From Chloroflexota bacterium (lineage in GTDB: Bacteria > Chloroflexota > Anaerolineae > Ardenticatenales > Ardenticatenaceae): DNA of 5,098 bases. The first letter of the stretch is position 1, and every line of letters begins with the position of its first letter. The DNA is taken from the NCBI GenBank assembly GCA_003520455.1, contig DOUV01001053.1:2787-7884 (forward strand), written 5' to 3'. A model generated the notes under the pieces. The model saw only the letters and a program-made list of their open reading frames with translations. It was not told the origin of the DNA and did not search any database. A program made the translations under genes and the position numbers. Of this stretch, positions 1 to 5,073 are shown one piece after another.

Positions 1-55
1 AGACTTCGGAAGTCTTTTCCCTCCCCCCCGCGGGATGACGTGACCGGTGCTCTAG
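1..55 (+). repeat. Intergenic REP-like repeat, copy A
   Basis: This copy begins with the palindrome AGACTTCGGAAGTCT (1-15). A C-rich tract with GCGGGA follows, then the conserved blocks GATGAC, TGACCGG and GCTCTAG. It aligns with 1072-1127 over its full length with about ten substitutions and one single-base indel. It lies 23 bases beyond the stop codon of the DUF3307 gene, which reads toward it. The window starts at the first base of the palindrome, so the repeat may extend further left. The palindrome can fold as a 6-bp stem with a 3-base loop. Whether it acts as a terminator, an mRNA stabiliser or a dispersed mobile repeat cannot be told from one window. Confidence 0.8.
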
Positions 56-78
56 AGCCAGGGAAGAGCGGGCGCTCC

Positions 79-726
79 TCAGCCGAGCTGGGCGCGAAGC
101 AGAATCCCCACCAGCAGGGCGATCAGGTCGCCGACGAGCGTCTCTGCCCAGATCCCGACCCGTTGCTCGCGGCGCGCGGCCAGCCAGAGAACCCCCGCCA
201 TCAGAAGACCCAACGCCAGCGCAACCAGCCCGAGCAGCGGCAGGGTCAGAAACAGCGCACGTTCGAGGGCGCCCAACCAGCGGTTCTTGAACTGTTGCTG
301 GGGGAGGGAGACTCGCAGCAGGATGCCGAGAACAAAGGTGACCAGCGAGTAGTCCAGCGCCACGCGCCAGAAAACCGACGGCGCGTTCCAGGGGTCGGCC
401 GCCAGGTGGCCGGCGACCAGCAACGTCGCCCCGACCAGAACGAGAACATGGAGCCCTTGATCGAGGTAGAAGAGCAATAACCGGTAGTGCGAGAAGCGGC
501 GATCGAGGGTGACTTTGCCAATGTCGATCACGGCGTGTGTCAGGACCACGAAGAGCGCGGCCGGCCACCACTGCCCCAGGGCCGGTGCGACCGCCAGCAG
601 CGTGAGCCCGGCGACGACGGTAATGTGGGGCGCCACACCGCTCGGGCCACGCTGTTTGGCCCGAACCATCCAGTCGGCTTGGAACGCGAAGTCGCTCAGC
701 AAGTGGGCGAGCAGCAAGGCCTGCAA
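79..726 (-). CDS. DUF3307 family integral membrane protein
   Basis: The product is a 215-residue, very hydrophobic protein with about six likely membrane segments (roughly residues 34-51, 55-68, 91-110, 125-140, 158-182 and 195-212). It carries the signature positions of DUF3307. The N-terminus has HLLSDFAFQADW (H8, D12, Q16, W19), the middle has HAVIDIGK (H64, D68, K71), and YLDQGLHVL follows (D89, Q90, H93). The C-terminal AETLVGDLIALLVG resembles the end of longer family members. The His/Asp/Gln pattern inside the membrane is a family hallmark, but the biochemical role is unknown and I do not assign one. The frame is open back to a GTG at 816. I chose the TTG at 726 because AGGAG lies 8 bases upstream, family members normally begin a few residues before the HLLxDF motif, and the extra 30 residues are not hydrophobic or family-like. 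It reads in the same direction as the ABC exporter but about 400 bases downstream, with its own candidate promoter, so it is probably a separate unit. Confidence 0.85.
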   Translation of the reverse strand: MQALLLAHLLSDFAFQADWMVRAKQRGPSGVAPHITVVAGLTLLAVAPALGQWWPAALFVVLTHAVIDIGKVTLDRRFSHYRLLLFYLDQGLHVLVLVGATLLVAGHLAADPWNAPSVFWRVALDYSLVTFVLGILLRVSLPQQQFKNRWLGALERALFLTLPLLGLVALALGLLMAGVLWLAARREQRVGIWAETLVGDLIALLVGILLRAQLG

Positions 727-734
727 GCGGTGAA

Positions 735-739
735 CTCCT
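735..739 (-). promoter_or_regulatory. Ribosome binding site deciding the TTG start
   Basis: The minus strand reads AGGAG, an 8-base spacer, then TTG. The GTG at 816 has only GGAGA directly abutting it, too close to function well. This supports the shorter DUF3307 protein. Confidence 0.65.
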
Positions 740-798
740 GGGATTACAAGAAGGCGAACGAGGCTATAACTCCGCCAAGTGAGGCTGTGATCGCCGCT

Positions 799-826
799 AT
801 TGTAATGCCAAAGCACTCTCCATCAA
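799..826 (-). promoter_or_regulatory. Candidate promoter of the DUF3307 gene
   Basis: On the minus strand TTGATG (4 of 6 to the -35 consensus) is followed after 16 bases by TACAAT (5 of 6 to the -10 consensus). A start about 7 bases beyond the -10 would give a leader of roughly 65 bases before the TTG at 726. It would also start transcription inside the extended GTG reading frame, in agreement with the shorter protein. Predicted by eye only. Confidence 0.45.
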
Positions 827-829
827 ATA

Positions 830-852
830 GGGCTTGTGCCCTCCTCAGGAGG
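830..852. repeat. Two abutting short inverted repeats
   Basis: GGGC-TTGT-GCCC (830-841) runs directly into the 13-base palindrome CCTCCTCAGGAGG (840-852), sharing two bases. They lie just upstream of the DUF3307 promoter. No T-run follows on either strand, so a classical terminator is unlikely; an operator or an alternating RNA fold is possible. The following stretch, 853-968, shows no gene or clear signal. Confidence 0.4.
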
Positions 853-968
853 AATCCCAAGGCAGAAGGGATGCCGGACCGCGCGATGACGGAACTCCTG
901 CCAACTCCCTTGCACTTCTTCCCGCTCCCCTTTCACCGGCCCGCGAGCGCCGTGTCGGCAGATGCCCC

Positions 969-1004
969 GAGCGCCCGGTCAAGGCGTCAGACTTCCGAAG
1001 TCTG
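969..1004 (-). repeat. Intergenic repeat, shortened inverted copy C
   Basis: On the plus strand this reads GAGCGCC, C, GGTCAAG, GCGTCA and then the 17-base palindrome CAGACTTCCGAAGTCTG (988-1004). The reverse complement of copy B gives GAGCGCC, GGTCAAG, TCA, then the C-rich hairpin, then the same palindrome. Copy C is therefore the same repeat in opposite orientation with the G/C-rich hairpin segment missing. It lies 67 bases from copy B, pointing toward it. Confidence 0.6.
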
Positions 1005-1027
1005 GTGGGGATCGGGCTGGCCCACAG

Positions 1028-1045
1028 CGCGCTCCAACGAGCGTG
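1028..1045. repeat. Stem-loop at the centre of the repeat composite
   Basis: CGCGCTC and GAGCGTG can pair over 7 positions (one G-T) around a CAAC loop at 1035-1038. Its midpoint (about 1036.5) almost coincides with the midpoint between the palindromes of copies C and B (about 1037.5). This is what a large foldback element would show. Confidence 0.5.
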
Positions 1046-1071
1046 ATCGAGGCGGGGAGCGGCTGCGGACA

Positions 1072-1127
1072 AAACTTCGGAAGTCTTCGCTCCCACCCCC
1101 CGTGGGATGACTTGACCGGCGCTCTAG
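1072..1127 (+). repeat. Intergenic REP-like repeat, copy B
   Basis: The copy begins with the palindrome in the form AAACTTCGGAAGTCT (one change from copy A). A 6-bp hairpin TCCCAC-CCCCC-GTGGGA follows at 1091-1107, then GATGAC, TGACCGG and GCTCTAG. The last bases overlap the end of the ABC exporter gene: its TAG stop (1124-1126 on the minus strand) lies inside the repeat. On the minus strand the palindrome is followed by TTTT, so the RNA hairpin plus short U-run could act as a weak terminator for the exporter gene. Confidence 0.8.
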
Positions 1128-2995
1128 CGATAGCCGGCCGCCTGGATGTTAAACAGGCGCGCGTACGTGCCATCGAGTTCGAGCAGTTCACCGTGACTGC
1201 CAAGCTCAGTGATGGCTCCATCCTGGATCACGGCGATGCGATCCGCCATGCGTACGGTGCTGAAGCGATGGCTAATCAGCACGGCGATCTTGCCCTCGGT
1301 CAGTTCGCGGAACCGCTGGAAGACCAGGTACTCGTTCTCGGCGTCGAGCGCGGCGGTCGGCTCATCCAGCACCAGGACCTCGGCCTCACGCATGAAGGCC
1401 CGGCTGAGTGCCACCTTCTGCCACTCCCCGCCGCTGAGGTCATACCCCTCCCTGAACCACTTCCCGAGCATGGTGTCATAACCCTGCGGGAGGCCGGCAA
1501 GCACCGGGTCGGCGCCACCCTTACGGGCCGCCTCGACGATCCGCTGCTGGTCGTCGATGGCGTCGATCTGGCCGAGCCCGATGTTCTCCTTTGCCGGGAA
1601 GTGGTAGCGCACAAAATCCTGGAAGATAACACCGATCCGCTCGCGCCAACTCTGGAGGTCGTAGTCGCGCAGATCGACGCCGTCGATCAGAATTTGCCCC
1701 TCGGTCGGATCGTAGAGGCGCGTGAGCAACTTGATGAGAGTCGTCTTGCCGGCCCCGTTGGCGCCCACCAAGGCCAGCTTCTCACCGGGGCGGATGTGGA
1801 GGTTCACGTGCCGCAAGGCCCACGCATGATGGCCGGGATAGCGAAACGAAACATCGCGGAACTCGATGCCCTCGCGGATCGGCCGCGGCGCTGGCCGAGG
1901 CGACGCACTCACCACCATCTGTGGTTCCAGTGCCAGGAAGGCGAAGAGGTTGCTCATGAAGAGGCTGTTCTCATAGAGCTGGCTGAGCCCCTGGAAAATT
2001 GCCTGAAAGGTGCTCTGGCTCTGCCGGAAAACCGACAGGTAGAGGGTCATATCGCCGAGCGTGATGGTGCGCGCAATCGCGCGGAAGACGATCCAGGCAT
2101 AGGCGCCGTAGTAGCTGATGGTTGCCACTACGCCCCAGAGCACACTCACTGCACTCCGGCGGCGGGCCAGAGCTTCGTCCTCCTCGAAGAACTTGGTAAA
2201 GAAATCCTGGTAACGGCCCAAGAGGGGCTCGCCCAGACCGAAAAGCTTCACCTCCTTGACGCTGTTATCTACCGTCAAGAGATGCTCGAGATAGCTCATC
2301 TGGCGATTCTCAGGTGCACGCCAGGTCAGCAGTCGGAACGTGAGGCGGGCGTATTTGTTCTGCGCGACGAAACTGGGGATCGTGGCTCCGAAGAGAATCA
2401 CGGCCAACCATGGGCTGAAACGCAGCAACAGGGCGGCGAATGAAAGCAGGGTGATGCTGCCCTGCACCAGGGAGAAACTCTGCGTGACGATCCGCAGCGC
2501 GCGCCAGTCGGCCTCCCGCCGCGCATTCTGGAGTTTATCGTAGAAATCGGCATCCTCGAAGTAGCTGAGGTCCAGCGCCAGCGCTTTACGAATGATCAGG
2601 ACATTGATATGGTTGTTGAGCTTCGAGTTCAGAATGTGCTCGGCAAGGTTGCGAGCCTGGCTGCTGATGGTTGCCAGCAGTAAGAAGAAGAATTCCAGGG
2701 CCAGTAGCGGGAGGGTCAGACGGAGACCAATCAGAGGATCGGTCTGAGCGCTGATAAACCCCACAACGCGGTCCACGATGAGCTTGCCAACCCAGGCTTG
2801 CGCCGGCGGCAACAGGGCGCTGACCAGCGTGAGGAGCGCCATAAATAAGGTGGCTCCTGGGCTGGCTGCCCACACCAGGCGCATGGCATCCGGAATATTG
2901 CCGTAAGCCGTCACCAACTCCCGCCAACGCTCGTGCCAACTCTTGGGAGTGTCGTCCTCTGGAGGGTAGGACACCTGACCGTTTCTTCTGCTCAT
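1124..2995 (-). CDS. ABC half-exporter, fused membrane and ATP-binding domains
   Basis: This 623-residue protein has the normal length and order for an ABC exporter half-molecule (type IV fold), which works as a dimer in the inner membrane and drives substrate out by ATP hydrolysis. Residues 40-335 form the membrane domain with about six helices. They include the coupling-loop signature SYFEDADFYDKLQNA (144-158). The nucleotide-binding domain spans about 375-615 and all key motifs are intact: A-loop Y386, Walker A GANGAGKT (K417), Q-loop Q459, signature LSGGE (520-524), Walker B LVLDEP with D544 and catalytic E545, D-loop at 549-551 and H-switch H576. There is no N-terminal C39 peptidase domain, so it is not a leader-cleaving peptide exporter. 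The substrate is unknown; peptide, lipid and drug exporters all share this layout. No partner half-transporter is adjacent, which suggests a homodimer or a distant partner. The ATG at 2995 has only a weak Shine-Dalgarno. The TAG stop lies inside repeat copy B. Confidence 0.95.
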   Translation of the reverse strand: MSRRNGQVSYPPEDDTPKSWHERWRELVTAYGNIPDAMRLVWAASPGATLFMALLTLVSALLPPAQAWVGKLIVDRVVGFISAQTDPLIGLRLTLPLLALEFFFLLLATISSQARNLAEHILNSKLNNHINVLIIRKALALDLSYFEDADFYDKLQNARREADWRALRIVTQSFSLVQGSITLLSFAALLLRFSPWLAVILFGATIPSFVAQNKYARLTFRLLTWRAPENRQMSYLEHLLTVDNSVKEVKLFGLGEPLLGRYQDFFTKFFEEDEALARRRSAVSVLWGVVATISYYGAYAWIVFRAIARTITLGDMTLYLSVFRQSQSTFQAIFQGLSQLYENSLFMSNLFAFLALEPQMVVSASPRPAPRPIREGIEFRDVSFRYPGHHAWALRHVNLHIRPGEKLALVGANGAGKTTLIKLLTRLYDPTEGQILIDGVDLRDYDLQSWRERIGVIFQDFVRYHFPAKENIGLGQIDAIDDQQRIVEAARKGGADPVLAGLPQGYDTMLGKWFREGYDLSGGEWQKVALSRAFMREAEVLVLDEPTAALDAENEYLVFQRFRELTEGKIAVLISHRFSTVRMADRIAVIQDGAITELGSHGELLELDGTYARLFNIQAAGYR

Positions 2996-3032
2996 GGTTC
3001 CGTCGCTCTCTTGACTCCATCACCATTCGAGA

Positions 3033-3062
3033 ACTATACCACTCCGGTGCGACGGAGACCAA
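3033..3062 (-). promoter_or_regulatory. Candidate extended -10 promoter of the ABC exporter gene
   Basis: On the minus strand TGG-TATAGT combines an extended -10 TGn with a 5-of-6 -10 hexamer (3033-3041). A weak -35, TTGGTC, lies 18 bases upstream (3057-3062). The predicted start near 3026 leaves a leader of about 30 bases before the ATG at 2995. Confidence 0.5.
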
Positions 3063-3248
3063 CCGCCCATCTGAGGGTTAGCTATTCCCCTGATCGCTTG
3101 AAGGCTGGGGCGCAGGTCTTCGGCGATCACCACCAGGCGCCGATTCAACTGGCTGGGTCAGGCCCGAACGACCATTTTGAGACGATTCAGACACTGCTTG
3201 ACTATCATAGATATTATTTGAATTTAGAGGCGATTGTTCTGCCAGGCC

Positions 3249-3276
3249 TTGACAATTGGCACAAAGGTGCTATAAA
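3249..3276 (+). promoter_or_regulatory. Strong sigma-70-type promoter with no gene behind it
   Basis: A perfect -35 TTGACA (3249-3254), a 16-base spacer and TATAAA (3271-3276) make this the best promoter match I found in the window. The spacer carries the inverted repeat GCAC-AAAG-GTGC (3259-3270), a possible operator overlapping the -10 edge. Transcription would start near 3283 and run toward the tRNA fragment. No open reading frame with a plausible start and family-like sequence follows until the regulator at 4042. The flanking DNA (about 3195-3290) is visibly AT-richer than its surroundings. Confidence 0.6.
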
Positions 3277-3321
3277 TAGATAGCAACACAATTCTTCGCG
3301 CACATTGAGACCGGCGCTCGT

Positions 3322-3351
3322 CGGGCTGCCCTGAAACGCATGGCCCGGCAG
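3322..3351 (+). other. Two mutually exclusive hairpins downstream of the orphan promoter
   Basis: CGGGC (3322-3326) can pair with GCCCG (3343-3347), or CTGCC (3326-3330) can pair with GGCAG (3347-3351). The two stems share bases at 3326 and 3347 and cannot form together. The position is 40-70 bases after the predicted transcription start. The stems are short and may be chance in GC-rich DNA. Confidence 0.25.
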
Positions 3352-3378
3352 TCAAAGATGGGTCGGCCAGGATTCGGA

Positions 3379-3420
3379 CTTATAACCTAGAGGCCGAGAG
3401 TTCGAGTCCCTCCTGCATTA
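3379..3420 (+). pseudogene. 3' half of a tRNA gene (elongator Met- or Ile-like), 5' half missing
   Basis: From the anticodon loop onward the sequence follows the tRNA plan base by base. The loop is CTTATAA (3379-3385; anticodon TAT at 3381-3383), then anticodon stem 3' strand CCTAG, variable loop AGGCC (3391-3395), T arm GAGAG-TTCGAGT-CCCTC (3396-3412, one A-C mismatch), acceptor strand CTGCATT and discriminator A (3420). CCA is not encoded. The 5' side fails: TCGGA cannot properly pair with CCTAG, no D-arm consensus precedes it, and no AATGCAG-like acceptor strand is present upstream. The closest remembered pattern is elongator tRNA-Met, whose loop is CTCATAA, so one C-to-T change would explain TAT. 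A break at the anticodon is the usual crossover zone of tRNA-targeting integrases. An attachment-site scar is therefore the favoured reading; simple decay of a tRNA gene is the alternative. Confidence 0.6.
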
Positions 3421-3871
3421 CTCCAGGCATCGCAGACAATGAATCTACGGTGCTTTTTCTTTGTATGCATAAGCGCGCCTTGGAGGCCTTTACTGCCGTG
3501 TGCCTTTTCTATCAGCCGGACCCCCGATTCGCGAGCGTGTGGCCGCAGGCTGGTCCAGAGACGGGTAGATATGTCAAGGTAGTGTAATAGCCAACGTACC
3601 ACGTCACGAGTGACAACCTAATACCCCGAACCATCTCCTTCACACCCGGACATCTTTCCACCCTCCATCGCACCATATTCGGCGGATGATGTGTCGGCCC
3701 CGCAGTGGTTCGCAAACTGGCACGCTCGCCCACTGAGCCATGACGCTCACCACCGCCACGTGCGACGTGTGTAAGCCTGCAAAGGCCGTGCCCTTGTCGG
3801 TACTCCACATCCGGCCAACTCACGCCTGTTCACGCGATTCGTATCCACTCTCAAACTTCACATCGTTCAGG
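3421..3871. other. Gene-free stretch
   Basis: No reading frame here has a plausible start with a ribosome binding site or a recognisable protein sequence. Two minus-strand frames (about 3387-3602 and 3512-3823) have unremarkable composition and I do not support them. The only small motif I see is the inverted repeat GTCAC-GA-GTGAC at 3603-3614. No known structured RNA signature (RNase P, tmRNA, SRP) is visible. The stretch could be a long untranslated or non-coding RNA made from the promoter at 3249, or decayed mobile DNA. Confidence 0.5.
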
Positions 3872-3885
3872 ATACAGTACCGTAT
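3872..3885. promoter_or_regulatory. Imperfect palindrome upstream of the BTAD regulator
   Basis: ATACAGTACCGTAT is symmetric at 12 of 14 positions and lies about 157 bases before the regulator start. It has the size of a dimeric regulator site. I see no convincing -35/-10 pair near it, so an operator role is a guess. Confidence 0.3.
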
Positions 3886-3905
3886 TCTTCTTGTCTCACG
3901 TTAGA

Positions 3906-3924
3906 CCTGGTTGATGGCACCAGG
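3906..3924. promoter_or_regulatory. Inverted repeat / hairpin upstream of the BTAD regulator
   Basis: CCTGGT-TGATGGC-ACCAGG has perfect 6-base arms around a 7-base loop. No T-run follows on either strand, so it is not a standard terminator. If transcription of the regulator starts upstream, it would be a leader hairpin; otherwise it could be a protein-binding site. Confidence 0.35.
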
Positions 3925-4027
3925 AATGTCACCGTGCTTGTCGGGCTTGCCTGAGGCGGGGGGTGCTTCGCATCAGCTGCAGGATATCCGGGGGCGCACC
4001 GAACGAGAGACAATGTTGGGAACACAC

Positions 4028-4034
4028 AGGGGAG
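4028..4034 (+). promoter_or_regulatory. Ribosome binding site of the BTAD regulator
   Basis: AGGGGAG lies 7 bases before the GTG at 4042. This supports GTG as the start, which also puts the protein's first residues (STIRVTLFGPF) directly at the beginning of the winged-helix domain. Confidence 0.8.
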
Positions 4035-4041
4035 CTTCACT

Positions 4042-4980
4042 GTGAGTACCATACGCGTAACCCTCTTTGGGCCGTTTCGCGTGCAATCTGGCGAAGCGAA
4101 CCTAACCGGGCAGTTCTCTTACAAAGCACAGGAGCTTCTCTGCTACCTGTTGCTCCATCGGGATCATCCCCATCAGCGGGAAACGCTGGCCAGTATCCTG
4201 TGGGGCGACGAAAACACCACCGCCCAATCACGAAAGACCCTCCGGCAGACCCTGTGGCAATTGCAGACGACACTGAACTCTTCGATCGAGTCTGGTCACG
4301 GCCTCGTGCTGCGAGTCGAGGGCGACCTGATTGAGTTGAACTTGGGGGAGGCTGTCTGGCTTGACACGGCAGTATTTGAGCAGGCATTTGCCGCCGTGCA
4401 GGGTGTTCCAGGCCCGGAGATGAGTGCTTCAGACGCACAGGCCCTGCATCGTGCGGTTGAACTCTATCGGGCAGATCTGCTCGAAGGCTGGTATCAGGAC
4501 TGGTGTCTGTACGAGCGCGAGCGCTTCCAGAACATGTATTTAATGCTGTTGGACAAACTAATGGGGTACTGCGAGGCACGTTACAACTATGAAGATGGTC
4601 TGATCTATGGGATGCGCATCCTACGCTACGACGGCGCCCGCGAGCGCACGCATCGGCGACTGATGCGCCTGTACTGTTTGGCCGGTGACCGCAGTGCAGC
4701 GCTGCGACAGTTTCAGCGCTGTGCGGCCGCGCTCGAAGACGAACTCGGCGTGACGCCGTCCAGGCGGACTATGATGCTCTACGAGCAAATTCGGGAAGAT
4801 CAACTGACTCCGATGCTCCCGGCATCGCCTGCTCCCACAACGATTCCCGGTTCGGCCGCCGCTTCCCTCTCCGAAGTGCTGAGCAGTCTCCGGCAAATTG
4901 AGGCGGCCCTGACCGATCTCCAACGCCAGGTGCAGCGAGAATCTGAGGCCGTTACGGCACCCTTGAAGGGCCAGCGCTGA
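4042..4980 (+). CDS. SARP/BTAD-family transcriptional regulator
   Basis: This 312-residue DNA-binding protein has the two-domain core of SARP-type activators. Residues 1-98 form an OmpR-like winged helix (VTLFGPFRV start, then QELLCYLLLHR and SRKTLRQTLWQLQ). Residues 105-250 form the helical bacterial transcriptional activation domain, with LYRADLLEGWYQDW, RERTHRRLMRLYCLAGD and ALRQFQRCAAALEDELGVTPS. It has no NB-ARC ATPase or long TPR region, so it is of the small type. These proteins usually bind direct repeats near promoters and recruit RNA polymerase, often activating secondary-metabolite or transport genes. After the BTAD core come a proline-rich linker (about 257-269) and a helical, heptad-like segment (about 276-304), which is not part of the standard small SARP. 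It might serve oligomerisation or contact a partner. The gene stands alone; its target is not visible, and the divergent ABC gene is about 1 kb away. Family assignment is firm; target and signal are unknown. Confidence 0.92.
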   Translation: MSTIRVTLFGPFRVQSGEANLTGQFSYKAQELLCYLLLHRDHPHQRETLASILWGDENTTAQSRKTLRQTLWQLQTTLNSSIESGHGLVLRVEGDLIELNLGEAVWLDTAVFEQAFAAVQGVPGPEMSASDAQALHRAVELYRADLLEGWYQDWCLYERERFQNMYLMLLDKLMGYCEARYNYEDGLIYGMRILRYDGARERTHRRLMRLYCLAGDRSAALRQFQRCAAALEDELGVTPSRRTMMLYEQIREDQLTPMLPASPAPTTIPGSAAASLSEVLSSLRQIEAALTDLQRQVQRESEAVTAPLKGQR

Positions 4981-5001
4981 ACGGTCTTCCTCGCATTTAC
5001 C

Positions 5002-5019
5002 CTCCACCCTCTCCACCCT
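5002..5019 (+). repeat. Tandem 9-base repeat after the regulator gene
   Basis: CTCCACCCT occurs twice head to tail, with a further ACCCT just before it (4999-5003). It begins 22 bases after the regulator's stop. Short direct repeats are the kind of site SARP proteins bind, but the 9-base period differs from the 11-base spacing typical of that family. The link is therefore weak, and slippage in pyrimidine-rich DNA explains it equally well. Confidence 0.35.
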
Positions 5020-5060
5020 GCGGACAACCGTACGAGACGAAACACAAGACTCCCGACGAC

Positions 5061-5073
5061 AGATAGTGTATCT
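5061..5073. promoter_or_regulatory. Inverted repeat near the right edge
   Basis: AGATA-GTG-TATCT has perfect 5-base arms. It lies in the non-coding DNA after the regulator and may be an operator or promoter element of a gene beyond the window. No terminator with a T-run was found between the regulator's stop and the window end. Confidence 0.3.

Noticed and set aside
1..1130. CRISPR array
   Set aside because: The repeat copies number only three, differ in orientation and length, and are separated by genes or by 67 bases; there are no regular spacers.
962..2443. Long plus-strand open frame of 493 codons
   Set aside because: It is antisense to the ABC exporter, whose ATPase motifs are complete on the other strand. 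Its product has no recognisable motif, and its start lies in the intergenic repeat. Long antisense frames are common in GC-rich DNA.
3257..3271. Possible sigma-54 promoter (TTGGCAC...TGCT)
   Set aside because: The GG and GC elements are separated by 9 bases instead of the required 10, no activator is nearby, and the overlapping TTGACA/TATAAA pair explains the site better.
3345..3378. 5' half of a complete tRNA
   Set aside because: No D-arm consensus (GCTCAG...GGT...GAGC), the anticodon stem does not pair, and no acceptor strand complementary to CTGCATT occurs upstream.
3362..3380. Antisense T-arm-like string (GTCCGAATCC on the minus strand) suggesting a second tRNA fragment
   Set aside because: Only one pair of the T stem would form and no other tRNA feature follows, so chance similarity is more likely.
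3387..3602. Minus-strand 71-codon frame ending in GGTRTLGL
   Set aside because: The C-terminal residues are the antisense translation of the tRNA fragment, a well-known annotation artefact. The rest resembles no protein family.
3512..3823. Minus-strand 103-codon frame
   Set aside because: I recognise no motif, its composition is rich in Arg/Gly/Thr as expected of a random GC-rich frame, and I see no convincing ribosome binding site.
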